The notes under the pieces: model-generated
Seen by the model: the letters and a program-made list of their open reading frames with translations, nothing else
The model's database searches: none
What the model was told of the DNA's origin: nothing
Assembly: GCA_011799875.1 (NCBI GenBank)
Contig: CM022303.1
Location: 217,092,255-217,156,254, forward strand
Direction: 5' to 3'
Source of the DNA: Thinopyrum elongatum
Taxonomy: Eukaryota; Streptophyta; Magnoliopsida; Poales; Poaceae
Length of the DNA: 64,000 bases
Shown here: positions 23,569 to 34,512 of the stretch, one piece after another
Numbering within the stretch: position 1 is the stretch's first letter
Layout: each line of letters opens with the position of its first letter
Program-made: the position numbers and the translations under genes

Positions 23569-24559
23569 TGTCGTGGTGGAACACGATCACCTATGGGGCA
23601 ATCAGCCCCTTGTGGTTCGGCAGGGGGTGAGATCATGTTGCACAAAGAGCGGAGGCCGTGGAACAGCACGACAGAGGTGATGCTGGTGGTTTTTACCCAG
23701 GTTTGGGCTGCCGTGAGGTGTAAAACCCTACTCTTGCCTTGGTGGATTGATGGAAGGACCGTGGTGGAGACGCAGCGCTCAAGCCCAGCAAGGTCGCCTC
23801 GAGGAGAGCAGCTACGCGCGTATGAGTACACGAGGGTCCGAATCCTGTTTTAGGTCGCCATGGCCCTCCTTTTATGGACTAAGGGGTAACCAAAGTGGCA
23901 AAATAGTCACTGTTTAGTGATTAGATAGCCAACAGTGCTATCATACCTAACTCTGGCAGTTAGGACAAAGTGCATTAAATGCACAGACAGGTGTCATGCT
24001 GTGGATGCAGCCCGGCAAGCCTGCCGTGCCGCTTAGTCATCTTCCACCTGTCTGCTTGACACGCCTCTGGACGGGTGTCATATGGAGGTGATCTTCCTTG
24101 TAAATGGCTGCCACGTGCCACATCATAGCCACTTAGCTACCTGGGGGCTCGACACCGCACCGATGCATGACTTGCGTTGTGATGTAGTGGAGCGGTGGAG
24201 TCTTGGCGGGGAGGTAGGCCGCCAGCGGCCCCGACAAGCCTGTCGGGGAAATATTAGCTTCGCCCTCGGGGTGGCCTCGACTTGACCGAGCTCGCCTGCC
24301 CGGCAAGGGAGGCTTTCCAATAGTGATATCTTGTTGTCTTGGCTTGTCTTGGTCTTCTTGATCCGCCCTTTGATTCCTCAAAGAGCTCTTCGTGTGGCTT
24401 GGTCTTGACTTGGATGCTCGGTGAAGTTTGTTTCCTTGCAATCGCGCCTCTGTACAGTCCGGGCAACATCCGTGAAGGTTTGTTGCACCGACAGGAGCCA
24501 CCGGGCCTGGTCCAAACGTGTTGCGGAGCATCATTGGGGTAGGCCCTAACAGGTACACA
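23569..24559 (-). mobile_element. 3' LTR of a minus-strand Tat-lineage gypsy element
   Basis: On the minus strand it starts about 24559 (TGTGTACCTG) and ends CACGACA at 23569. It contains a minus-strand TATA (CCATAAAAG, 23869-23877) and the phrase AGTAGGGTTTTACACC, which is matched by AGTAGGGTCTTACACC in the plus-strand Tat LTR at about 28763. Such phrases are typical of Tat-type LTRs in cereals. The right boundary is approximate (24557-24585), because the purine tract at 24580-24597 does not abut the TG. Confidence 0.6.
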
Positions 24560-24963
24560 GGCAGGGGATTCGCAATGATATTCTCCTCTTTCTTGATATT
24601 TTCCTTGCTTCTTCATTAACCTGTGTTTGAGTCAGTTTCTAGTTTTCCCGTGCGTCGTGCGATGCCAAACGCGGTGGGGCCATCTTGTAATGGCCCATGA
24701 CTGACTTTATCCCACGGGGAGGTAACTGCCAATTCACTTATCCCACTACGCCCGTCCCTTCCGCCACGTACGCCGCATGCATCGCGTGGGGTAGGTGACG
24801 GATGCCTATGGTGCAGGAAGGAGTGCTATGCAGGAACCCAAATGTTCCGGATTGGCACAAGAGGTAGATCGATGGGCTCGACCGCCGTTAGTGGCTTGGA
24901 CGGGTTGGACTTGAAGGAGCTTTTGGGAGTGGGTGGAGAATCAGCCCCCGGCCCTAGCTCGCC

Positions 24964-24971
24964 TATAAAAG
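24964..24971 (+). promoter_or_regulatory. TATA box of the antisense accessory ORF
   Basis: TATAAAAG lies 80 bp before the ATG at 25044 on the plus strand, opposite to the element that contains it. The spacing and the pyrimidine-rich leader (25005-25040) fit a plant core promoter. Confidence 0.6.
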
Positions 24972-25043
24972 GGTACATGAGGGGGGAGCGGAGGCATTCA
25001 TCCACGCACCTCCTCCTTCTTCTTCCTTGCTTCCTTCCTCGTC

Positions 25044-25577
25044 ATGCCGAGAGGGAGAGACCGGGGCCAGGCCCTGGGCCTCAGCTCGGGAGCGACGATT
25101 CCGAAGGCTAGTGTTGGCACTCGGGGAATGAGTCTGGTCCGGGGCCGCGGGAGACGCGGTGACCGTAGTAGGGGCAGTTGCAGTTTGCGGCGGCGTACCC
25201 GTGAACGCCGTATCGACTCTGGTATGGAAGGTGTTGCACTTCTCCATAGTGGCGGAGCGCTCGCCCCCTCCATGCGAGTTAGCCGCCCGAAGAAGAGTTG
25301 TTGCCCCTGCCGCAAGCTGTTGGGGCCTGTTAACCCATTGGTGGAGTCCTCAGAACTTCTGGTGCCCGCCCGCGGCGCCATGCTCGGGATCTTTAATAAT
25401 CCCAGCACTGCTCTCTCCGGTGAGGTCGGGGATGACGCTGAAGATGGCGGCACCCTCTTGCCAGCCAAGGTGGGAGGTGGCGCACCCTGTGCGCCTCGGG
25501 CACCGCCACCACCGTCAGCCGCTTCTTCGGGGGAGGTGACGGGCCAAGGGCCTGGTGTCCCCCCAAAGCGACAGTGA
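25044..25577 (+). CDS. Antisense accessory ORF of Tat element (Grande gene23-like position)
   Basis: An ATG at 25044 opens 177 codons on the strand opposite to the Tat integrase, between pol and the 3' LTR. The protein starts MPRGRDRG and is Arg/Gly-rich. A middle block (LGPVNPLVESSELLVPARGAML) looks the most conserved, and the end is Ala/Pro-rich. A TATA box lies 80 bp upstream, and AATGAAAAAAG at about 26101 could serve 3' end formation. An acidic continuation in another frame (25560-25625) suggests a frameshift or intron. Tat elements such as maize Grande are known to carry an antisense ORF in this position; sequence relation cannot be shown here. The function of these proteins is unknown. 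Confidence 0.55.
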   Translation: MPRGRDRGQALGLSSGATIPKASVGTRGMSLVRGRGRRGDRSRGSCSLRRRTRERRIDSGMEGVALLHSGGALAPSMRVSRPKKSCCPCRKLLGPVNPLVESSELLVPARGAMLGIFNNPSTALSGEVGDDAEDGGTLLPAKVGGGAPCAPRAPPPPSAASSGEVTGQGPGVPPKRQ

Positions 25578-26735
25578 CGAGGAAGAAATTGGCGAAGACG
25601 AGGAAGGCGGGTGGCAGGACGTCAGGTCAGAATACGATGGCACCGACGCGTTCGTCTCGTTCCACCTTCTTGCTGCTCCGACCTTTGACTCTTCCCCTCC
25701 CTCCCCGGCACCATCATCACCAGCCTCTTCCGGTCGGTTGCCGGGAAGGGGATGCTCTCTTGGTGAATTTTTGCGGGTGCACCATTTGGTACTGGCGGTG
25801 GCGACCAGGGGGTCGCCTAGCCGCCCTCTCCGTTCATCGTCTTCGTAGCCTCGCCACTCCCGATCTTGTCAGGCCGCGGCCCTAACAGGGTCAGGCTGGG
25901 CTTCTCCCCAGGCGCTCCTTTTGCCCTCTTTGTCTCCCACTGTAGTTCCTAGGAGGAGAGGGACAAGAAAGGGATTACGGGGCACTTATCTTTTTTCAGT
26001 GAAAAATATGTAGGCAATTGCCAAACTTTAGCCTTAAATATGTAATCTCTTCCCTTCAGGTTTGTACTCTGTAAGGCTTGTACTTGTTTATCCGCATATT
26101 AATGAAAAAAGACAAGCTTGCTGGATACTTGTGCATGTGCTATATCCATGCAGAGGAGGAACGCCTCTATACTTTTAAGTAAACAAGCTCTTCCCGGCAA
26201 GCTATCCTGCCAGTGCCCTCCGTCGTTGCCGTGGGGCTTGGCCTGCCGGGCTCAGAACTATGGAAGGGAACCAGCCCCTTGTCGAACCTTCTCTGTCAAA
26301 TGCCACTGCAACCATCTTGATCGAAACATCGTTCCAATCAAAGGATGGGAGCACAAATGCTTTGAAGGTGACGAGGTTTTCCTATGCACAAGTTTTCTCC
26401 TTACAGAGACATGCTCATGGGTAGAGGGAAACTTATCTGTTTGGCTTGTCGGAGATCGATATGTAGGCTTGTTTCCGTTTCTTCTTTTTGGGATCGAGTC
26501 TGCAGCAAGAGCCCTGTAGTTAGTGCAGAGGAAAACAAAGCAACATATGATCTCATATAAATGATCATGGCAAGTTTATGCTAAGCTATGCATGCATGCA
26601 AGTTTTTAGGGCGCTAGCGCTTCGTTTTATTATCTATGCTCAGGGTCTGCGCCTGGCTTTGTACAAAGGGTTACATGCGCATTGGCAAGGCTTGTACAAA
26701 AGGGTGCCTCCCGGGCAGGGCCCAACAGCCACGCC

Positions 26736-28150
26736 TTACGGGTAGAACTTACGAAGATGCTCAATATTCCATGAGTTTTGCAATTGAATGCCATCTTCGG
26801 TCTCCAGACGGACTGCGCCAGGTCTGGTGACTCGTACTACCCGGTAAGGGCTTCCCACTTTGGCGTCAACTTGTTTGTACCCTTGGTGGACTGAACAAGC
26901 ATTATGACAAGGTCGCCTTCCACAAGGCTCCGGGCGTGAACCCTGTGGCTGTGATAGCGGCGCAGGGCTTGCTGATAGCATGCAACACGTGTAGCAGCCC
27001 GGAGACGGTTCCCCCCAAGGAGCATGGCATCATCATGCCGGTGCTGCTCTTGCTCTACTTCATCGTAGGCAAATGCTCGAGGTGACCCGTATATGAGTTC
27101 CGTGGGGATCACTGCTTCTGCCCCATAGACTAGGGAGAAGGGAGTCTGGCCGGTAGCTCGATTTGGTGTCGTACGGAGGGACCAAAGAACCACCGACAGC
27201 TCGTCGATCCAGTGCCTTCCGCACTTTTGCAGCTTATCAAAAGTCCTTGTCTTGAGCCCACGCATCACTTCAGCGTTCATCCTCTCAGCCTGTCCATTGC
27301 TCCTGGGATGGGCAACAGAAGCGAATGAAACCTTGCTTACGAGGGTTTGAACGTATTGCATGAAGGCGCGGCTTGTGAACTGGGTGCCGTAATCAGTGAT
27401 AACTCTGGCGGGTATTCCGAAACGGCACACCAATCCCTTCAAGAACTTGATAGCTGATTGTGCAGTCACCTTTCTCACGGGCTCCACTTCTGGCCACTTT
27501 GTAAAGTTGTCGATTGCAACGTACAAGAATTCAAAGCCCCCGGTAGCATGGGGGAAGGGGCCCAAGATGTCGAGCCCCTAGACCGAAAATGGCCATGACA
27601 AAGGGATTGTCTGGAGAGCTTTTGCAGGTTGATGGATGTTCTTGGAGTGGAACTAGCAGGCTTCACATATGGTGACTAGCTCGGTCGCATCTTGGAGGGC
27701 TGTGGGCCAGTAGAAACCTTGCCGGCAATCTTTCCCAACCAAGGCTCTTGATCCAATATGGGAGCCGCACAAGCCTTTGTGTATCTCTGCCAATAGTTCC
27801 TTCCCCTCTTCCCGGCAAATGCACTTCAATTTCACACCATTGGGCCTCCTTCTGTATAGCGTGTCATCGACAAACTGATACATACTGGCCCTCCGGGCTA
27901 GTCTTTCAGCTTCTTCGTGCTCTTTGGGAAGTTCTCCTGTTTGGAGGTAGTGGACTATGTGTCGTGCCCAAGTTGGAGCCTGGGACTCGACAACAAGGAT
28001 CAATGGCACCTCATCGTTCGTGGGAGCGCATACCTCAACCGCAAGAATGTGTGGTTCGGCGGGAGTGTTGGCGTTCTGGGAACCGGGGTACCCAGACTTG
28101 CCTGCCTGTGGGCCATGGCGTGGCTCCATCGGCGGCCTGGTACGACCCAT
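26736..28150 (-). pseudogene. Tat-lineage pol fragment: RNase H end and integrase
   Basis: On the minus strand, 28150-27653 holds the region before and including the integrase zinc finger (LLAEIHKGLCGSH...CEAC). A TAG at 27579-27581 then interrupts just before LDILGPF. The core at 27565-26837 has D in IDNF, D in ITDYGTQF and E in NGQAERMN, then the TGQTPFSLVYG block. The C-terminus continues after a frameshift near 26860 with RPGAVRLETEDG and ends RKFYP at 26736. The integrase motifs, lack of a chromodomain and antisense neighbour all fit the Tat lineage. Upstream parts (gag, protease, RT) are missing because another Tat element occupies the sequence from about 28150. Confidence 0.88.
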
Positions 28151-28939
28151 CTACAAAGACTAGCAAGACAAGACCCTCGCGAGGGGCCAAGCCTCGTGAG
28201 GCGGACGACGCCAAGACCTCCTGAGGGAGCGGCCTCCCCAGGCTGCCTCCTGCGGAGCGGAGATTCCTATGCAAGTGCCCCACCTCATGAGGTTGCAGTG
28301 ACGCAAGCCATGAAGACCAAGGCCAAGCAGGTGCCAGCGGGCGTAGAGAAGACAATTTCCTCTTTGGTGCTAAGGAGGCAAGCGCAGGCATGGGTTCCCG
28401 AGGACTCGGGCAAAGGTTTCCATTCCAGTGCAACAAGACCAAGGTCACCAGCTCGGCAGGACGGATGTCATCGCCAAGCCCATGGCAGCGTCACGACCAG
28501 AAGCTTTGCATGCGAAGACCACCTTTCGTCAGGATAAGATGTACTACTTGTCCCCTTTCAAATTGGCCGTTGTGGAATCCCTTCCCGCCTACGTTTTGGG
28601 GAAGAGGACCAAGGCCACTATAAATATAGGTTAGCCACCACCATAGAAGGGGATCCGAACCTCTCAATTCATTCCCGCACCAGAACAGACCACGCGAGGC
28701 TGTTCATCCCTTGTACTTGTTCGACCTCAACCCCTCGTGAGGCAAATCCACCACAAAGCAGGAGTAGGGTCTTACACCGCAAGGTGGCCCGAACCTGGGT
28801 AAATTGCTGTGTCCATCTTCTTCCTTGTTCATCGAGCTTGGCCGTGGGGCGATGGGTTGGTTGGCCGGATAGGTTGAGTTCTTCGCACACGCCCCAGAGT
28901 TCAAACCTTTCTTGGGTCTGTGGAGCCCTGAATCCGACA
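28150..28939 (+). mobile_element. Left LTR of plus-strand Tat element (start approximate)
   Basis: It ends AATCCGACA at 28939, directly before the primer site. A TATA box, CTATAAATAT, lies at 28618-28627. The phrase AGTAGGGTCTTACACC near 28763 is shared with the minus-strand Tat LTR at about 23715. The 5' boundary is inferred only from where the minus-strand pol similarity stops. Confidence 0.65.
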
Positions 28940-28940
28940 T

Positions 28941-28960
28941 TTGGCGCGCCAGGTAGGGGC
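28941..28960 (+). other. Primer binding site of Tat element
   Basis: TTGGCGCGCCAGGTAGGGGC follows the LTR end after one base. This string is the usual Tat/RIRE2-type primer site in cereals. Confidence 0.8.
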
Positions 28961-29599
28961 GTGTCGAAGCCCCTCTTCCACCATTCGCTCCGCCGCCGTT
29001 CTGTCGTTCCTATGGCTGACGCTCGCTGTGTCCGTGCCGATCGTCGGGCCGCTTGTGTCGCCCAGACGGCACCCGTGGGCAACGGCGCCCCTCGCCGCTC
29101 TGCCTCCCCGGTGGCTAACGCTGCCACCGACCCTGCTGCTCGCGAACAGCAGGACTCGTCATTGCCACCGTCCGTGCGCCGCGACGGCCGCACCGCAACC
29201 CCATCACCCACTCCGGCCACGGCGTCGCCTTCTCACGTTCATTGAGGGTTGACGAACGCGTAGGCTGCGCTGCTCATGGCGTGTGAGCTTCTGCGCTATC
29301 ATCCGGCCAATGACCTCTACGACGACTGGCTCGGCCGCATCGCCGAGCTCGTCAACACCGCCGGTGAAGCTCCTGCACCGACCCGTTCACCTCGTCCTCC
29401 GCCATCCCTGGCAGGCGACGTGGCTCACGGCGCACCTCCTCCACCTCCTCTACACGGCGCGGTCCCCGAGCTCAGGCATGAGGCACCCCAGCGTGACCCG
29501 CCGCGCAGAGTGCCGACGCACCATGAGGAAAGCTGCCAGGTGGTGCAGCGGCCCCAAGGAGAAGCGTGAGCGCTTCTAGCACCGCCACATCAAGACCGC

Positions 29600-31620
29600 A
29601 TGCCACCAGAGGCGGAGGTGCGTGGGCGCCAAGATCAAGATCCCCCCATGCGGCCGGCCCCTGTGAGTGTGGCAGGCTGCCGTGCTTTCACCCCGGAACT
29701 GCGCCGTGTCGTATGGCCCGACAAGTTCAAACCGGATCTGCCTCCGCGCTACGACGGCACTCCTGATCCCGCAGAGTTTCTCCAGCTCTATGAGCTAAGC
29801 ATCGAGGTGGCAAACGGCAACGACAAGGTCATGGCGAACTGGTTCCCATGGCCCTCAAGGACGGCGCTCGTTCTTGGCTCCTGAACCTCCCGGTGGGGTC
29901 GATCTCCTCCTGGGACCAGCTCCGCAAGCGCTTCATCGCCAACTTCCAGGGCACCCGCGACCGCACTCCTGCAGCAGGCGACCTGCAGCACATAAAGCAG
30001 CAGCCGGGACAGACCCTGCACAAGTACATACAGCGCTTCACAAATGTTCGCCTCAAGATCCCGAAGGTGTCGGACAAAGCCATCATTTCGGCGTTCTCTG
30101 AGGGCGTCTAGGAAGTCATTATGAAGGAGGAGCTCTCCATGCATGAGGATCTGTGCTCGGCCCTGGAGATGTTCAACATGGCAACCAGGTGCGCGAGGGC
30201 AGAGGAAGGTCGCCTCTCCCTTCTGGAGCTCCCGGAGGTCGATCCTAAAGACAAGAAGGCCAAGGCTAAGGAAGTGAAGCTCAAGTGCCCCGCCGTGCTA
30301 GCCGCGGAGCCCGAGATGAAGCGCGGCTGTGACCACGGCAAATCCTCCAGGGGCAATCGCCCGTTCTGCATCTTCCACAACGTCCACAGCCACAACACCA
30401 ACGACTGCCAGGAGCTCAGGGCAATCCGCGACGGGCGCCTCGGCCGCCGTCCCGAGCGCAGCGACCGCGGCTACGGCCACGGAGTAGGCCATGGTGGTGG
30501 CCGCTGGGACAACCGCGACCTCCCCCAGGAATGGCGTGATCAGCCTCATGAGGACCGCTGGCAGGGCCAGCCTCGTGAAGGCCCCTGGCATGATCAGCCT
30601 CGTGAGGACCGTCCTCAGGGCAATGCTGGCCTTCCTCCGCTGCCGCCGCCTCCAAGGAAAAACGATGACAACCGCCAAGATGATGGTGCTGGGGGCTTCC
30701 ATGAGCCACGCGCGATTGCCTGCATCCTGGGTGGTGCTTAGGCCCCCGCCTCTCATCGCGTCTTCAAGAAGTTTGCTCGCGAGGTGAACGCGGCCCTTCC
30801 CAAGCTCGAGGCGTCGCACCCTCTTAGGTGGTCCAAGCACACCATCACCTTTGACTCTATGGACCAGCTCAAGTGTTCAGCCGCCGCTGGCGCGCTCTTG
30901 ATGCTCTGCACACCGACCATCAGCAACGTCCTCGTCACCAAAATGCTCATTGATGGTGGCGCGGGGCTCAACATTCTCTCTGTTGAGACGTTCGAGACGC
31001 TCCAGGTGCCCTACGACCACCTTCAGCCTACCAAGCCCTTCTCAGGAGTGACCGACGGCTCCACCGTCCCCATAGGGTAGATCCGCCTCCCTGTCACCTT
31101 TGGCAAGCGCGACAACTACCACACCGAGCTCATCGACTTCGACGTCGCCCACATCCACCTCCCGTAAAACGCCATCCTTGGGTACCCAGCCCTTGTCAAG
31201 TTCATGGCGGCGACGCACCATGGCTATAATGTCCTCAAGATGCCAGGGAGTGGCGGCATCATCACGTTCGCCTGCGACGAAAAGGCCACGGTGTGCTCCC
31301 TCGAGCGCGCCTACCAAGCTGTGGCGGTCGAGAACTCTGACGACGAAGGTGCCATCCATCCTCCTGAGGCCACACCCAAGAAGAAGAAGCTCCTCCCCAA
31401 GGGCCGCCAGGAGGCTGGGGCGCCCGACGATCGTGCCTCAGGCTCCGCGCCCATTGCTGGGGCGCCCTTCCCTCTCGCATAGGAAGGCGCGCCCGACGCC
31501 CCTCTCATGACGGGCTCGGGGGCTCTCATCTGGAGGGCCGCTGACCTGACCAGCGTCATGAGGGAGGAGTTCGGGCACCACGTGGGGGCGTGCTTCGAAG
31601 CACGCCTCCGTGAGTAGGGT
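29600..31620 (+). pseudogene. Tat gag and aspartic protease, decayed
   Basis: Gag begins near 29600. A frameshift at about 29845 moves the frame, which then stays constant to about 31618 through stops at 30109, 30739, 31078 and 31166. The gag core (30000-30120) has the LHKYIQRFTNVR block. A Cys/His motif, FCIFHNVHSHNTNDC, at 30364-30408 is the modified zinc knuckle usual for Tat gag. Then comes a Gly/Arg/Asp/Gln-rich stretch with repeated QPREDR-like units (30540-30620). The protease follows at about 30830-31260, with the active site LIDGGAGLNILS at 30952-30987. The end (31330-31618) is Lys/Pro/Ala-rich. It cannot give a working protein. Confidence 0.88.
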
Positions 31621-31655
31621 GCGAGGCGCCGGGCGCTCAGGAGTTCATCACCAAG

Positions 31656-32027
31656 GTGATCGAGGAGCTTCAGGAGGCACGAGCCATGCGTGGCGAGCGT
31701 CGCCCCTCACCATCCAGTGCAGCTGCCGCCCCTGACATGGGTGGCAAGTTGCGCGTCTGTGTCAACATCCCAAGCCTTAACAGGGCCACTTCTCAGGAGC
31801 TGTTCTGGCCGTCCCGTGTCGGCCGGAGTGGGGGCTACCCCTGTAGCTACGTCCTCATGATGTTCGGCCTGCTGAACGCGGCCGCCTCATACCAGCATCT
31901 CATGCTGGGGTCCCTGGCGGCTCGCGAGGCAAGACACCAGGCGGTCTTGGTAGAGGAGGCGTCGGACCCTTGCGAGCTCCCCGGACCCCCAGAGCCTTCT
32001 GGGCCTCAGGAGCCGGCCGGCTCATGA
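31656..32027 (+). pseudogene. Reverse transcriptase remnant of Tat element
   Basis: Two RT blocks survive close together in one ORF: the fingers block KLRVCVNIPSLNRAT (31744-31790) and the FGLLNAAASYQHLM block (31863-31905). The palm segment between them and the catalytic YxDD region after them are absent. This shows a large internal deletion rather than simple point decay. The rest is Pro/Glu-rich and unrelated to RT. Confidence 0.75.
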
Positions 32028-32898
32028 GGAGCGATCTCTGCAGCACGCATCTTCAGCTACCTCAACGCTTCTACAACAATGGTGCCAGGTGACTTTTTGG
32101 TTCGTTCAGTTGAGGGCGCCCCTCGGGCTGCATTATCCTCAAGCTGTCAGGGCCCGCCCCTACAGCTGCATCATTTTGATTCATGTACCCCGATCAGTTA
32201 TGCATGCTCAAGTTATTATGGTGGTTAACGTTACGCCCGTCGACTCGTTATCTATGGGGTTGCCCTTCGCGGTCTCCGCGCGTTGCTAACCCACCTCTCG
32301 CTCATCCTGCAGCGGGGGCTACTGGCACGGCGCCTGTGCTCGGGTCCGTCCCTGCAGCGTCAATAAACCTAAGAGACCGAGCTCTGGCTCATGGCCGGCC
32401 CCGCGCACGTCACCTCACCGGGTCCTTAGTGCCTTCGTCTCCTTGCGGAAGGATCACCAGCGGAATAGCAAGCACGGCTGCATGTTATGTTTCCCAGCTA
32501 ACTCGCAGGAACCTCCGGAGGCAGGACCGCGAGCGGCCTCGCCAACGCCTCATCGCCATGAAAGGACGCCACGCTACGTGCCAAGGGGTGCGGCCCCTCA
32601 TGGGCGCTCTCTCGGGCGCGACCACTCTTTTCTTGCGCAAGTTGCTTGCATGTTAAAGGGGGGGCCCTTGAGTGCCACGCCTTAGGGGCTCTTACCGGCT
32701 CTCATGCCCTCGCCCCCTGGCCTTGACCACGGCATCGCGACCTGGCATACCAGCGGTGGCCTAGCCTCGCTCGAGAGCTAGGTCTCGAGGATGTAGAGCA
32801 CCGTGATCGGGGGAATCGGAGTCGAGCCCTGTGGTGGCGCCATCAGGAGAAGGGCAGCCTAACGCCACACAAGAGGCTCGCCCTCACAGCAAAGGAAC

Positions 32899-34005
32899 TG
32901 ATACGTCTCCAACGTATCTATAATTTTTTATTGTTCCATGCTATTATATTATCTGTTTTGGATGTTTTATATGCATTTATATGCTATTTTATATGATTTT
33001 TGGGACTAACCTATTAACCTAGAGCCCAGTGCCAGTTTCTGTTTTTTCCTTGTTTTTGAGTTTTACAGAAAAGGAATACCAAACGGAGTCCAAACGAGCT
33101 GAAACTTTACGGTGATTTTTTATGGACCAGAAGAAGCCCCCGAAACAAAAGAGTTGGGCTAGAGGAGCCACGAGGCATCCACAAGGGTGGAGGGCGCGCC
33201 CCCCTGCCTTGTCGTCGCCTCGTGGACCCCCCTGACTTGTTCCCGACGCCAAAAATTCTTATAAATAGGGGAAACCCCGAAAAGAAACCTAGATTGGGAG
33301 TTCCGCCGCCGCAAGCCTCTGTAGCCACCAAAAACCAATCGGGAGCCTGTTCCGGCACCCTGCCGGAGGGGCAAACCATCATCGGTGGCCATCTTCATCA
33401 TCTCGGCGGTCTCCATGACGAGGAGGGAGTAGTTCACCCTCGGGGCTGAGGGTATGTATGAGTAGCTATGTGTTTTATCTCTCTCTCTCTCTCGTGTTCT
33501 TGATATGGCACGATCTTGATGTACCGCGAGCTTTGTTACTATAGTTGAATCATATGGTGTTTTTCCCTTCTACCTTTTGTGATGAATTGAGTTTTACCTT
33601 TGAGGTTTCACTATTATCGGATTGAATACTATTATGGATTTGAGAACACTTGATGTATGTCTTGCGTGGGATACCCGTGGTGACAATGGGGTATTCTATT
33701 GATTCACTTGATGTATGTATTGGCACTCAACTCGCGGATGCCCGAGGTGACATTGGGGTAATCTATGCATAGGGGTTGAAGCACGTTTTCGTCCTCGTTT
33801 CTCCGGTAGGAATCTTGGGGCACTCTTTGAGGTTCTTTGTGTTGGATTGAATATTATGAATCAGAAGTTGTTTGATGCATATCGTATAATTGACCCATGG
33901 ATACTTGTGGTGACATTGGAGTATCTAGGTGACATTAGGGTTGATTATTTTGTGTCATATGGTGTTATTTTACTACGAACTCTAGGGTTGTTTGTGACAC
34001 TTATA
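32899..34005 (+). mobile_element. TGATACG-type LTR, plus strand, interrupted by CACTA end
   Basis: It begins TGATACGTCTCCAACGTATC and parallels the minus-strand copies at 15240-16335 and 19964-21538 over the first ~200 bp, with more divergence later. A TATAAATAGGGG near 33260 may be its TATA box. A short (CT)n tract lies at 33478-33493. It stops at GACACTTATA where a CACTACAA terminus begins, so its 3' part is displaced. Confidence 0.85.
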
Positions 34006-34512
34006 CACTACAAATAATACACTTCTGTGATGATACGTGTTTGTCATAGTAGGTCACGTTTTTTGTCATGCATGTACATCCACGATGATTTTATGACAGA
34101 ATCAAGATAGTCATACCTGTGCTGTCGTAGAAGTGTTCCATGACATTCCCAAAATTATCATCACGGAAGTGTCCACTTCCATGACGATAAATCGCGCGTC
34201 ATAGAAGTGCTTTCGTCAAGGGTGACCGACACATGGCATCCACCGTAACGGGTCTCCGTTAAGCTATCAGGTTCCGGTTTGGATCTGATAACCCGTTAAT
34301 AGCCCCGACCAATGGGGATTTTCCACGTGTAAAATTCTCTTTCGCCGGATAATGCACGTGTCAGCTCATCGTTGGGACAGATGTCATCCCTACAATGGAC
34401 GAAAGATGCCTATGATATGTCAACATGTGGCACAGCCCAATAGTGGCCCATTTAAGGTAAAAAGGCCGGCCCAGCTAAAGGCCCACCATATTTTTTCAGA
34501 CACTAATGGGCT

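Larger units (their letters stand above)
28150..32898 (+). mobile_element. Internally deleted plus-strand Tat-lineage gypsy element
   Basis: It has an LTR (about 28150-28939), a primer site, gag-protease in one decayed frame and only scraps of reverse transcriptase, with no RNase H or integrase. From 32030 to 32898 there is GC-rich non-coding sequence with an AAAGGGGGGG purine run at 32654-32663 that could be a polypurine tract. No right LTR is recognisable before the next insertion at 32899. Its left end meets the minus-strand Tat pol, but the exact junction and target duplication are not visible. Confidence 0.7.

Noticed and set aside
28784..29579. ORFs of 97-183 codons on both strands between the Tat LTR and gag
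   Set aside because: GC-rich leader sequence. They do not share a frame with gag and no known domain is visible, though an unrecognised leader ORF cannot be fully excluded.
30298..30840. 180-codon minus-strand ORF
   Set aside because: Exact shadow of the plus-strand Tat gag region with its zinc-knuckle motif.
31100..31510. 136-codon Ser/Arg/Pro-rich plus-strand ORF
   Set aside because: It is the off-frame reading of the Tat protease region, whose correct frame is recognisable.
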